Origin: Cerrena zonata | Taxonomy: Eukaryota; Basidiomycota; Agaricomycetes; Polyporales; Cerrenaceae | Direction: 5' to 3' | NCBI GenBank assembly: GCA_038087015.1 | Contig: JASBNA010000006.1 | Coordinates: forward strand, 1,550,001-1,614,000 | Length of the DNA stretch: 64,000 nucleotides | Shown here: in pieces, positions 11,101 through 22,039 of the stretch | Position numbering within the stretch: position 1 is the first letter of the stretch | How the letters are laid out: every line of letters begins with the position of its first letter | Notes under the pieces: model-generated | Database searches by the model: none | Told to the model about the DNA's origin: nothing | Seen by the model: only the letters and a program-made list of their open reading frames with translations | Program-made: the position numbers and the translations under genes

Positions 11101-11948
11101 ATGTTCCCCGCCGTCTTCCTTACACTTGCACTGCTTGGTCAGACCTTGGCCTTGCCTCACTCCATCAGGGCCGACTCCCCTGGTGACAAGGACCTTCTCT
11201 TGTCATGTCCTGGTGCTGCAGGTATGCACAGTGTGCTTCCAACAACTCGGGGTCACGTAAACTCACTTGTACTGCTTGTTGAAAGGCTCTCCTAATATCA
11301 GAAGAGCTGACAGGTGTACTCTCCATGACGTTGTTACCAATCCTGACAAACGTATCTGGTCGAACGTCAACGCCCCTCAACTGAAGTACGTTCGGGCTTT
11401 CCCCATCCTAGATTCTTTTCTGGGACTGACATTGTCCTAATAAGCTGTGATGGAGGAACCCAACCTCGCACATTCATGATTGGTGGAGAAACAACACACA
11501 CCACCACAATTACCTCTGATGTGAACCTCGGGATCTCATTCGAGGGTATCAGCATCGGTGGTGGAATTAGCAAATCTGATACTACGACGACGACGAGCTC
11601 CAATTCGACGACCTACACCATCCCTCCAGGACGACAAGTAGTGCAAACTGTTGGCGTATTGCATCACTCACAAACAGGTAACATCCAGGTGAACTATGGT
11701 GTTCAAGTCGATGGTCACTATATTGTAAGTGACGTTCTATATGTTACCTCTCAAACTTTTTTGTTTATTTTGTGTTTCTCTTAGTGGTATACCGGTGCAA
11801 AGGTCACACAGCTGACTCCAACAGATGACGTGCAATGGGACACCCATGAAACTAAATGTGGTGAGTATCGGTGTATTATCTCCTCGAATGATTGTAATTT
11901 AAAGGTTTTATAGGTACTGACCCCAGTGATCTCAACAATCATTCATGA
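11101..11948 (+). CDS. Small secreted protein of unknown function, 203 aa
   Basis: Five exons, 11101-11221, 11286-11385, 11445-11724, 11785-11860 and 11914-11948, give 203 aa. I start at the ATG at 11101 because it opens a clean signal peptide (FPAVFLTLALLGQTLALP) and sits downstream of a TATA box; the same frame is open upstream. The mature part is rich in Thr, Ser and Gly with alternating polar/hydrophobic stretches (TTHTTTITSDVNLGISF, GGGISKSDTTTTTSS) followed by a PPGRQVVQ turn. This alternation predicts an amphipathic beta-sheet and loosely recalls beta-pore-forming folds of the aerolysin/ETX-MTX2 kind, but I cannot show homology. Four Cys remain in the mature protein. I do not recognise a family with confidence. 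Confidence 0.75.
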
Positions 11949-12284
11949 TTGTTTGATTCTCGCTATTAGTCTAAGGCCAGTCAGGAGATCATAATGACTC
12001 GCTTTTGTTCACTATCTGTAGCTTTATATTGGGTTTATGTGCTATGATGAAATACAATTTGTTGCGAAAGCGCTCCCCTTTATCTCCAATCCAATGCATG
12101 GACTACGAAAACTGCACGCGTATGCTTGGTTATGTTCAATTATGTTAAAGAAAAGAAAAAATGAGAACTGGTATTGATGACGTAGCCAAACTGCAACGAC
12201 TATACTGCCAAATGCGGATCGGCACCATACTGCACATCACAAGTCGGATTCGAATTTGACTGCGCCTTCTCTCATTTGGACTTC

Positions 12285-14238
12285 ATGTCTTTCAGCAATA
12301 ATAGTCAAGAAGGTATGAATTGAGTGGAATGAAGTAGGACTAATATCTAAAGAGGCCCAATCCTCCATAGAATCACCCAAAGGCGGCCATTATTATCATG
12401 ATTCCGTACTACTACGACGCGAGGCGGAAGAGGATATCGCTCGTTACTGGGATATCATACATGAGGCCTTGATCACTCATGTCTGCCACCATTGGAGAGA
12501 GGTGGCATTAAATTCCCCTCGCTTGTGGAGTTTTATATATTTGGGGCCCAGCGAACCCGTGCAGGAGTTTCTTGCGCGCTCTGGCTAGGCTCCTTTACAT
12601 ATTCGACCATGGACTACTATAACTACCACGTCCTCCACACCCGCGCCATGGGATCATGGCTCTCCGCAGACATTAAAGGCATCTATGCTCGCCTACTCGC
12701 TGAGATTGGTACTGGCCTCAGTGCATCGAATCGAGAGCATGTCTCTGAAGCTCAGAGCACCCGTCCTTGAACGGATGTTTGGACAATTTGACGAGGACGG
12801 GCTGAGTGCGCCCCGTTTGCAATCCCTCGCACTTTGTAGCTTGGGAGAACAGACACTTCCCAAAATCCTGTCGAAATGTCATTTTCCTGTGCTAACACAC
12901 GTTTCGATGACAAAATATGTCGTCCCATGGCATCTGCCCTTCCTACGTATCGAATCAATCATATCCCTCGACCTCTATCAGACCCAGTTCACATCCTTTG
13001 ACTTTATCCAGAGCCCAATAAGAGCTATTCTCGATGCCCTCTCGCACCTCTCTCGATTGAAGGAATTGCATCCATCGCATGGACTAACTTTGGATGGGGG
13101 CTCCTCCTCACATGGGATGCCTGCAGTCTATTTGCTTTGTCTGCAGCAGTTGAAGATGCGCTCAACTGCTGCAAACATTGATACCTTCCTCTCATTGTAC
13201 GTTCCCTTCCACCACAATTGCCCAATTCGAAATCCCCACCGAACGGAACGGCCGTCACTGGAGTGAAGAGAGATTATCTCCGTAATCTCGAAATCGGTAG
13301 ATGTTGTTCAGGGTGATGTGCCGATCAGTGGCCTGTCCATAAGCATCAAATCCGTGGCGATGGTCGAGACGAACATGGCACGTAATAATGAATGCCAGGT
13401 AATTATCTCCACATACCATTTCGCCTCTATCCCTCAATATATCGACACACTTATTCCGGGACCGCGTTACTCTGTAAAGTTCTCGTATACCGAACCCTTG
13501 GACACCCGAGATTTTCTTCACAATCTCTGTTCAAGTTTATACCTCGACCGAACCATCTACTTGCGTATTTCATATATAGCGCGGTCCAAAACCGACGACG
13601 CAGACCTAAACTTGGATTTGGGCAATTTCGTCGTAAATCTGATCACCCGATGTTCTCCTACCGGCCTTGAAGCTGTTCATATCGCAGGGCCTCGTCTCAG
13701 CATCCTACACTCTATTCTAGCTTCATGGCGATCCCTCCCTCTCTGTGAAGGAGGCGTAATGGTAAATAGGGCCGAGACCCGTTTTGATGTGCACAGCAAT
13801 AGTATTGTTGCGAGAGGGCTCTTTGGATTTGTACGGATGCTCATACTCTCAGAGGTCATAAGTGGAACATCATCTTCAGAGCTTGCTGATCTCTGTGACA
13901 CAATTCGATCTCAAGCTCAGTATTACAGGGGTCAATGTGTTTCTTTCACTAAATTGGTATTCCAGGGTTGTTCTATCAAACACGACTGGCTCTTCGACCT
14001 CGTCGACGTCGTTGCTGAACTCTTTTACCAGCAAGGTCGATTCACAAAGACCCTCCGTTCTGAACCATATGTTGTCTCCCCGGTCTTCGGTCAGTCATCA
14101 ACACGCAGTCTTCCAAATCACAATGAACCCTCGCTCAGTTTACCCACTCAGGGGAATCGGGCTGACTGTGTTGAATTGGGTCGTGTCACGTTGGACTTTC
14201 ATGGAAAGCCTCAGATTGAAATTGAACGAGATGTTTGA
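12285..14238 (+). pseudogene. Decayed F-box-like gene, paralogue of the 18.7-21.0 kb gene
   Basis: It keeps a family-like first exon (12285-12312), a donor, and an acceptor near 12370, then aligns along the intact gene at 18694-20973. It is broken in at least three ways. About 70 residues covering the F-box core are deleted, so RYWDIIHEA runs straight into LITHVCHHWREV. A TAG follows FLARSG where the paralogue has Gln (about 12585). A frameshift near 13200 separates the two long open stretches (12685-13266 and 13318-14238). The C-terminal part still ends in the family signature, as GRVTLDFHGKPQIEIE. Without the F-box it could not join an SCF complex, and the stop should make it null. Confidence 0.85.
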
Positions 14239-14811
14239 ACAGCTCTATCATGACGGTTCTGGAAAGGCTCAGAACTATTGTGGTCGTGTATTTCGGTCAT
14301 TGACGATCCAATCGTCTGATTTTGGGACTCGGATGTAGTATTACTTATACTATAGGCTATATATACTCTGGATTGACTAGCACTTTCTTCTACTCGTATG
14401 TCATCACTCGGTCTGGACACAAATAGCTTCTTCTTGGACGCATTATACTTGAATATAGTCTGAATATGAACTCGATTTTCCTCACAAATTGCTGTGCTTA
14501 CTGTGTGATGATCTCGTCCACCTGAGGCCGTCGGCTCTCAACTCTTCCATGCGTTGACTTATCATCTAAGTCATTAAATATTAATGGACCACACTGAGTA
14601 AAGTCAAATATTCAAAATGAATAAGAGATGAAGGTAGTACTATAAGCATGATCATAACATGTCATTGAGCATTGCGGTCCAGAAACAAAATACTAGATTG
14701 TACAGAAAAAAACATGTATCCTAACAATTGGCCGACTTGATTGGCAGCGAAAGAAGACTTGAAGAAACCTCACGCTACTCATTGACTGCTAGCACGGAGC
14801 TTGGCATCCAC
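14239..14811. other. Intergenic, between F-box pseudogene and coiled-coil gene
   Basis: An AT-rich convergent 3' region of 573 bp. No open frame with a motif, no repeat and no RNA gene was seen. Confidence 0.45.
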
Positions 14812-15897
14812 CTACTTCTTGCTGTTATCAGCCATGAGCTTCGCCATCATCTGCTCCAGCTCTGCGGTCTTCTTCTCCGCCTTCTCCGCCCTCTCCACCG
14901 CCTTCCTCTTCTCCTCCCTCTCTTGGTCCCTCTCGCGCTCCGCCTTCTCCTCCCTCTCCACCGCCTTCCTCTTCTCCTCACTCTCTCGGTCCCTCTCGCG
15001 TACCGCCCGGTCCCTCTCACGCACCGTACTCTCGTGCTCCCCCTCTAAGGATTCAAGACGGGCATCTGCCTTCTGGCGATTCGTCTGGAATGTCGCATAA
15101 TACCCCTCAATTAAGTCCGAGGAGGTGAATTTGTCTCTGACGTAGAAGGGATCGGGAGTGGGAGGGTGCGTTTGGGGGGGACAGAAAATGTCCGAGTGCG
15201 CTTTCGACAGCTCACTGAGAGTAGGTTCCCTGAGAAGTATCCGGCCTTGTGCATTGAGGATGGGCGTAATCTTGTAATAACCTGCCCTGACGGAGCGATT
15301 GCACAGTATTACTGAATAGCACCGTTCGTGAGCAAGTAGTCGGCACAGGCTATTCCCAAACCAATAACACATGTGCTTAAACACGGTATAAAATTTGGCC
15401 AAGACGCTCAGGGTGTTCGCTGCAACAACGAGATCGAGGATTGTCGGTTGCTCATCCCCAGTAAATGTGACCTGATAGCAGCATACGGCAGATGACTTAT
15501 CCCCCACAAGCACCGTATCTATGGACTGATGAGCGGTGATTGTGTCCTTCGCGGGGACGCCACTATCGGCCGAGTCCGAAACTATCAATGAAGATTGGGA
15601 TAGGGTTGTGGGGGTGTCAACGGAACGCTCCAGTACGATGATGCGTGTCTGGGTTTGTACAAGCCCAGACTCGTCCGTGGAGGAGTGTGTAATGTGGGCC
15701 AGCACAAACTCATGTTGGACCCCCTTAGTATTCTTGTAGAGTTCGAGGAGGACGACCTTGCAGTTCGACAGCTCGTATGCGCGGTTCTCAGAGAGGGCAT
15801 TGGGTGCACCGTCGCAGAGCTTTTGCAGATAGCTAGCTGGAGTTTCCTCCGGACCAGAGTATTGGAACACATGTGCGATAGGAAATGTGAAAGACAT
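14812..15897 (-). CDS. Coiled-coil orphan protein, about 361 aa
   Basis: A single long open frame ends at 14812. I start at ATG 15897 (MSFTFPIAHVFQY); an in-frame ATG at 15951 would add 18 residues. Residues 1-270 form a globular part with LYKNTKGVQHEFVLAHITHS and FYTVFKHMCYWFGNS; I believe this matches an expanded agaricomycete family of unknown function, but I cannot name a domain. The last 80 residues are a highly charged coiled coil (EEKRKAVEREEKAERERD repeated), encoded by a 63-nt tandem repeat, and probably mediate self-association. No signal peptide or membrane segment. An open frame upstream (16274-15963) could hold an extra 5' exon, but I could not connect it. Confidence 0.6.
   Translation of the reverse strand: MSFTFPIAHVFQYSGPEETPASYLQKLCDGAPNALSENRAYELSNCKVVLLELYKNTKGVQHEFVLAHITHSSTDESGLVQTQTRIIVLERSVDTPTTLSQSSLIVSDSADSGVPAKDTITAHQSIDTVLVGDKSSAVCCYQVTFTGDEQPTILDLVVAANTLSVLAKFYTVFKHMCYWFGNSLCRLLAHERCYSVILCNRSVRAGYYKITPILNAQGRILLREPTLSELSKAHSDIFCPPQTHPPTPDPFYVRDKFTSSDLIEGYYATFQTNRQKADARLESLEGEHESTVRERDRAVRERDRESEEKRKAVEREEKAERERDQEREEKRKAVERAEKAEKKTAELEQMMAKLMADNSKK
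14891..15016 (-). repeat. 63-nt tandem coding repeat (21-aa coiled-coil unit)
   Basis: Two near-identical copies, starting at about 14891 and 14954, encode the same EREEKRKAVER unit in the coiled coil of the orphan gene. The period is a multiple of three, so copy-number change would lengthen the coil without a frameshift. Confidence 0.7.
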
Positions 15898-16486
15898 AAC
15901 GCGAGTGGGAGGAAAGCCAATCCGACGTAACAAAGGACGGAGGATAATCATCGTAGCCGAATTTATGGGTTCCAAGCCGTGCCCTCAGAGCGTAAACGAG
16001 GAAGAGGTGCGATTTGAAGATTGCGACGAACAAGGTCAACGTGTTTGTTGGCAACATGCACAAAGATCAATATTGGGCCACAAGACCTCGAACTTCCCAC
16101 GCGCTTTTCTCTCAGACTGCCTCGAGGCTCAGGGTCAATTGTGATTAGCGATCCATTCACGGCGATCCCTTTCCTAATACACACGACGAAACCACGGTCA
16201 AGCTGACGTTCTTGGGCCATGACGCTCACTGGCAAGTTTGCCCCTGTTGTACACAGGCTGCCGAGCAACGTCACATATCCAGGCGCTTAGCTTGGGCCTT
16301 CCGCATAAGCTGGGACAGTCTGCATAACTCGATGTTGTATACTGTGGTGTAATTAACATTTAACCCTTCCCCCGATTATTGGCTTGATAGGTGTCTACTT
16401 CCGCCAAAAGCTGGTGCGTATACTACACCTTCCGCATTTAGCAAAGATCGACTGGAGACGCCTGTGCCTTTGACGGCTGCACTTGC

Positions 16487-16537
16487 ATTTGGGCCGTTCA
16501 CGATAGGATCTTTCCACTCGCTGTGAACGGCCCAAAT
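16487..16537. repeat. Perfect hairpin, 15-bp stem, 21-nt loop
   Basis: ATTTGGGCCGTTCAC at 16487-16501 is followed by its exact reverse complement at 16523-16537. It lies far from any supported gene. Confidence 0.7.
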
Positions 16538-16824
16538 CAAACTAAATTTAGGTCGCGCTGTGCAACATGAAAATCCAGACCACTGGCAGTAATCGATCTC
16601 AGGGTCTTATTCACCCCGCATGAGTCAAAGGAAGCCGTCGTGGCTTCTTTTTCCTCATATAGGGGACAATGGCAGCCTGACGGTCCGGATGAGGAGGCGA
16701 TGCTCATCGCATTGCACCCTTCTTCGATGCCTCTTCTCCTGAAATGGAAATAAATGGCTTTGCAAGAAGCCTTGATCACCTCACACTTGAACCTATCGCT
16801 CCGTCATCAGCGGATAATGTTGGC

Positions 16825-16882
16825 CAAATTAATGCAGGGTTGTTTAATGTGCAGTCACGTTCATCAACCCTGCATTAATTTG
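16825..16882. repeat. Perfect hairpin, 18-bp stem, 22-nt loop
   Basis: CAAATTAATGCAGGGTTG at 16825-16842 pairs without mismatch with 16865-16882. It sits about 290 bp from the 15-bp hairpin and has the same architecture but a different stem sequence. Confidence 0.75.
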
Positions 16883-18693
16883 AGGTGATTATCATCAACT
16901 TATGTCACCTGTGAATGCATAAACAATGTGTCTGAGCTTCGCCAATCTACCAACTTCAGGGCCAAAACCTTATCGATTGATATAGAGCTTACGCAGACTA
17001 CATCGTGTAGCGTGCAGGTGCTCTACGTTCGGAGCGTTGAATGACCTACTTGCCATTGCGTTGGGCATTCTTCCTCAACTAGGCTATATGCTAATAAAAT
17101 TGGGGTTCCGTCTTTAGCCAGCCTTACTAATTAGTAGACAAACCCTGCATGGCTACACGAATCTGCGCCCTTTGTATTTCATCTGCGCAGCACAGAATCA
17201 TATCAGTACTCCAAGTATCTCGGAATCAGTACCACCTTCTCAACATACAACAGTCTCATGACCACTTCAAACACGCTCACGCTGTCTTATGATCACAATC
17301 ATCTTTTTGTGAAGCCTTGCTTTGTCGCCGGCGATTGGAAAACATAAACGGTATGTTCGTCATGCTAAGTTCGAAAGATCCTATAGCATCAATAGATAAC
17401 ACATATAGCATTTGAATGTATATCGAAAATGTTATTGTACTGGCATGACGTTACATGTCGTTGCCAAGCCGTATAAATATTAGATCCTGTTAGCGTTGCC
17501 TCAATCATCGACACTACCTATCTTCGTACGCTGCCCGGACTCTACCTCTCACGACCTTCAGCCAGACACGTATGCTAGTAAATGCTACAGGAAATGACAG
17601 ATGCACGACACACCTAAGATAAACATGTCAAGACAAATTGAGTCGGATGCGATATAGTGATACCAATGCGTTAAAGAATAGCCCCCGATCAACGATACGG
17701 TCCGAGTTGACAATATCACCGACCTAGCTCAATAACCTAAGGTTTGAGAATGACCTCCTATTTAGAACTTGACAAAGTAAGTAATGACACATGAGGGATT
17801 GGGAGTCAAAGAGACTGAAAATTTACTGACTTTACTTAGACCGTCCATAGAAGAATTGCCCTCAGCCAACGTGTGGATCTTATCCTAGCTGTCATATCTT
17901 CGCCACTTGCATTGGCATTTCTACCGCCGGCGGTATCCAGTATAAGCATCCCGAATAAAGTAGAGACTGGGGAGTCCCCGCTATCGGAAACGTCCTACAC
18001 AAACCATGCATCAATAATTTCCAGAATCATCTACATACCATTGTCGGCCGCTGGGTGATCACACATGAGGTGATCCACATGATACTCACCCTGTTGAAAT
18101 CTGAATGTGAAGGCAACCAAGTATAATCAAAGAGCCAAGTTCGCCGTCAGCTAGAGTTTGTAACGAAAGCTTGCGGGACCGAGAGTCCGGATCGTGCCAT
18201 GCGAATCGTAAGGAGTAACGCACAGCTCGTTTTAGAGGTCGCCCGAGCCTGAGAGTAAAGGATCTCGGTGATGTGCAAGATGCTTTTGTCGCTTTGGGTA
18301 TCAGAGCATCAACGCTCCAAGCTCAGATGTGGGCTTTGCGTCCAACACAGCAGTCAATGGCCATGGCATAAGCCATGGTAATCTCAGGCTAAGGCTAGGC
18401 TCGGAGTCGACCCTACAGCGTGAGCAGTTCGGACGACTCGGATACAGGTATGATGTTACTAGATCGATGAGGTGGAGAGTCCTCCAGTGCGCTCGGACAC
18501 ATCAAGATGTGCTTTCAAATGCGAGCTTTAGAGTGAGTTGAAAACTGGCATGAGCATACCTCAGAATCCTACCTCATCATCGGAATATTCCAAGTTTCTA
18601 CGACACTTACTATAACAATAAAATCCCGTGAGACCTGCTGATTAACGCCGTACTAACCGATCCAATTAAGCGTACACTTCCTCTTGTGACTCT

Positions 18694-20973
18694 ATGTCTT
18701 CCAACCAAGAAGGTACGAACCGTGCAGTATACAATATCATACTACTCACAGTCACTAAACAAAGTAAATCTTACCTAGGAACATATACCAATGTACATAA
18801 TGACGACATCATGCGACACGAGGCCGAAGAGGATATTTCTCGCCACAGAGAAATAATACGCGAGGAACAACGAGTCATCGCAACAAGCAGCCGAATCTTA
18901 AATAGTCTCATCCCTGTGGCCAAATTGCTACCAGAAATCCTCTCAGAGATATTTATACATGTCGCTGTTGACCCGTTCTCCTACTCCAGATCGACTACGT
19001 CCACTCCTGTATCCAACAATACTCCTCCTGTTGGGCCATACGGTTGGATTGTGATCACCCATGTGTGTCATCGTTGGCGAGAGGTCGCGTTGAAATCGCC
19101 CAGGCTATGGAGTTTCATATATTTGGGACCCAAGGAACAAGTGCAGGAGTTTCTCGCACGCTCGGGTCAAGCTCCTCTGCGTATTCGACCTTGGGCGTTA
19201 CCTTCTCATAACGATGTAATCCAAAGTCTGAATGCATGGGGTGCGTCCCAGTCTCTACGCACTCTGAAGGCCTCCCTCTTTGCCTTCTCGTTGAGACAAG
19301 TCCTAGCCGAAGCACATCGAATTGAAAGTCTGCACCTGATGCTCGCAGGACCTGTCCTTGAACGTGTTTTTGGGGAGTTCGACGAAGATGGATTTAGAGC
19401 GCAACATTTACGAACCCTCATGTTCGATAGCCAGGGTGAACAGACGTTTCCGAAAATCCTATCGAAATGTCATCTTCCGGCGCTGACGCGCGTCACGATG
19501 AAAGGTTATGTCGTCCCTTGGCATCTACCTTTCCTGCGTGTCGAATCGATCACCTCTCTCGTACTCCACCAGACTCAATTCTTGTCTATGGATCTTGTCC
19601 CAGGCACGATGAGAAACCTCCTTGACGTTCTTTCACATCTCCATCGATTGGAGGAATTAGACTTGGTGCATGGATACATCTCGGAGGGCGATTCCTTGGA
19701 CGGGTTGCCGGTGGTCCATTTACCACGTTTACAAGAGTTGAAGATCTGCTCCGCTGCTATGAACATCGATGTCTTCTTATCCCATTGTACATTCCCTTCA
19801 ACCACCATCACCCGATTCGAGATCCCCGTCAAACAAAATGGCACATTCCACTACTGGGGCGGAGCTCCGCCAACATGGCTCCAGGGTGAAGAGAATTGGT
19901 TCCTCCTTCAATCCGTGATCTCCAAGTCAATAGACATCATCCAGGGTTATAGACCAATGACTGGTCTGCTTGTAAACATCCAATCAGTGGCGGACCAAGC
20001 GGACACGGCACCGAATGCGAAATGTCAAGTCACTATCTCCTCATACCACTTCGACCCCGCCTCGATCACCCGATATATCGAATCGTCTATCCCAGAACCA
20101 CGTTTCTCCGTCGAGTTCTCGTACACTGGACCTCTATACGCCTCGGATCTGCTTCGCAAACTCCTCTTGAACCTTCCTCTCAGCAAAACCATATATTTGT
20201 ACGTTTCGTGTTTACCCGAGTCCAAAATCAATAATTCAGCCCCGGATATTGGCAAGTTCTTCTCGGACTTGATCAAACGGTGTTGCCCTACTGGGCTTGA
20301 AGCTCTTCACATTACAGGACTCAGTATAGACATTCTACCATCTATGATCAAATCATGGAGCTGGGAGCTATACGAGGATGACATTGCAGGGCAAGAGTCC
20401 GAGATATGCCTCGACCCGCATAGCAACAACCCAGCAGCAAGAGGTCTTTTTGGATTTGTGCGGACACTCATCCTCTCAGGAGTCCGAAGGTCAATGCATC
20501 GACGACGAATTTCATATTCAGACTTTACAAAACTATGCGACGTCATTCGTTCTCAAGCGAAATACTACAAAGGTCAATGTGGTCCCTTCACCAAATTGAT
20601 TTTACAACGATGTTTCATCGAGCGAGAATGGCTCCTCGATCTCGCCGATGCTGTAGCAGAACTCTTCAACCAACAAGGACGGTTCACAGAGGACCTCCCT
20701 TACGAGGCTTACGAGTATCGTCGTTGGAGCATCCCAATCACACCCTCAGTTGCATCCCCCATCCCGTCTCCGACACTACCTACCTTTCCGATTATAGAAC
20801 CGTTACCTGACAAGGACTTGGATTGGCCTCTGTGGGACCCTCAAGGTGAACCACCTCGCCCGTTTCAGACTGGAGGAGATTGGGTTGACCATGTACGATA
20901 CGGACGTGTAACATTTGATTTTCGTGGAGAGCCGTACATTGCAGTTGAACAAAATTTGATTTCGGTCGTTTAA
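18694..20973 (+). CDS. F-box-like protein, 737 aa
   Basis: Two exons, 18694-18712 and 18779-20973. The 66-bp intron is itself open and a multiple of three, so a 759-aa read-through form is also possible; I prefer the spliced form because paralogues have the same tiny first exon. After an N-terminal helix (HREIIREEQRVI) comes an F-box-like motif, LLPEILSEIFIHVAV, then THVCHRWREVALKSPRLW, typical of large agaricomycete F-box families. The rest is leucine-rich and repeat-like. The C terminus has LPDKDLDWPLW and then GRVTFDFRGEPYIAVEQ, shared with the paralogues at 30-37 kb. Likely role: substrate receptor of an SCF ubiquitin ligase; the target is unknown. It is intact, unlike its paralogue at 12.3 kb. 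Confidence 0.82.
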   Translation: MSSNQEGTNRAVYNIILLTVTKQSKSYLGTYTNVHNDDIMRHEAEEDISRHREIIREEQRVIATSSRILNSLIPVAKLLPEILSEIFIHVAVDPFSYSRSTTSTPVSNNTPPVGPYGWIVITHVCHRWREVALKSPRLWSFIYLGPKEQVQEFLARSGQAPLRIRPWALPSHNDVIQSLNAWGASQSLRTLKASLFAFSLRQVLAEAHRIESLHLMLAGPVLERVFGEFDEDGFRAQHLRTLMFDSQGEQTFPKILSKCHLPALTRVTMKGYVVPWHLPFLRVESITSLVLHQTQFLSMDLVPGTMRNLLDVLSHLHRLEELDLVHGYISEGDSLDGLPVVHLPRLQELKICSAAMNIDVFLSHCTFPSTTITRFEIPVKQNGTFHYWGGAPPTWLQGEENWFLLQSVISKSIDIIQGYRPMTGLLVNIQSVADQADTAPNAKCQVTISSYHFDPASITRYIESSIPEPRFSVEFSYTGPLYASDLLRKLLLNLPLSKTIYLYVSCLPESKINNSAPDIGKFFSDLIKRCCPTGLEALHITGLSIDILPSMIKSWSWELYEDDIAGQESEICLDPHSNNPAARGLFGFVRTLILSGVRRSMHRRRISYSDFTKLCDVIRSQAKYYKGQCGPFTKLILQRCFIEREWLLDLADAVAELFNQQGRFTEDLPYEAYEYRRWSIPITPSVASPIPSPTLPTFPIIEPLPDKDLDWPLWDPQGEPPRPFQTGGDWVDHVRYGRVTFDFRGEPYIAVEQNLISVV

Positions 20974-21439
20974 TGGAGGAAGCATAAATTGGAGCTTTTG
21001 GTTCGGGGTGCCGCTGTTGAGTCCGACACATGTTGTGTGTACTATATACTGGATGTATCTTTGCATCTCACATTTCCATACCATTGTATTACTAGTTAGG
21101 GATAATTTATTGGAGCGTGTACTTGTAGACCTACTGGTCACCACGATTTAGAAAGTTGATAGGTTCTAACCATGAAAGTGTTCAGAATAGTCAGCAAGCA
21201 GATAGTAAGAGGGTCCAGGGGTCGGGCGAGCGCGGGGCACGGCTTAAAAGGCGGCTTTGCCTAGGGTTGGCCAGACTTGTCTTGGGCCGGTCTAACACCT
21301 AACACAGTGAATGGGTAGGATTCAAACGTCCACGCTATAGAATATGTAATCCGGCGAGCACGAAAACAAAGATTAATTGGATAGCATTAATGCGCAACGT
21401 TTCTACATTCCAATGTTGTGCGGTATCCCTAAAGACCCT
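20974..21439. other. Intergenic, F-box gene and cytochrome oxidase gene converge
   Basis: A 466-bp 3'-to-3' spacer. No feature was recognised. Confidence 0.45.
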
Positions 21440-22039
21440 CTAGTGATGGTGAGCGGCATCGGCATCGCCGTGGAAGTCCAGTTCGTAGACTAGTGAAGTG
21501 TCGGGAGAAAACATAAGCACAAAGGTCAACTGTGACATTAAAGCAACATACCTGAACCGCACTCTGGGCAACGACGTTGCTTCTCGGTGGTGAGAGTCAT
21601 CCAGAGGAGTTCATGAGATTCAGCGGGAGCACCAGTGCATCCGATGATACGTTCAGTTTCCTAAAGGTTGACATCAAGCACACATGAGGATACGACCACA
21701 CCAAAGCGGAGCCAATAGAAGGCGAGCAATTTAAACACTAACGTAGGAGAAGACCTTCACGGGATCCGCCTTGGTACCAATCCGGCTGGAGTCAAGAGCC
21801 TTGTAGTCGAAGACCTCAACACCCTCGACCTCACCGAGGAGCTGGAGACGTTCAAGACCGGTCGACTGGTTCAAGTCGGTTGGGACTTCTCCGGGCTTTG
21901 CACCCTCACCGAAGATTTGAGGAGCTGGTGCACCGGAACGACGAATGGCGGTGGTGGAGAGAGCACGGGCGACGTTTGAGGAGGTGGGGCGGACGCTGCG
22001 CGCAGCGAGGGCGGCAGGTCGGAAAGCGGCTCTCAACAT
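21440..22039 (-). CDS. COX4: Cytochrome c oxidase subunit, yeast Cox4 / mammalian COX5B type, 151 aa
   Basis: Three exons, 22039-21743, 21660-21552 and 21489-21440, give 151 aa. The first about 45 residues are a mitochondrial targeting sequence rich in Ala, Arg and Ser (MLRAAFRPAALAARSVRP). The mature part carries the conserved GLERLQLLGEVEGVEVFD, the zinc-site Cys residues in IIGCTGAP and RRCPECGSVYELDF, and a His-ending tail. The protein is a structural, nuclear-encoded subunit of respiratory complex IV on the matrix side, binding one zinc. Symbol follows yeast nomenclature. Start is the first ATG with a good presequence; a further upstream frame has no ATG. Confidence 0.95.

Larger units (their letters stand above)
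15898..18693. other. Gene-poor 2.8-kb region between orphan and F-box genes
   Basis: No gene is supported here. Open frames are short and lack motifs. The region holds two perfect hairpins (listed separately) and the upstream region of the F-box gene at 18694. I looked for retrotransposon motifs and recognised none. Confidence 0.45.

Noticed and set aside
15963..16274. 103-aa minus-strand open frame upstream of the coiled-coil gene
   Set aside because: It could be an extra exon or a gene fragment, but I found no convincing splice junction and no family match.
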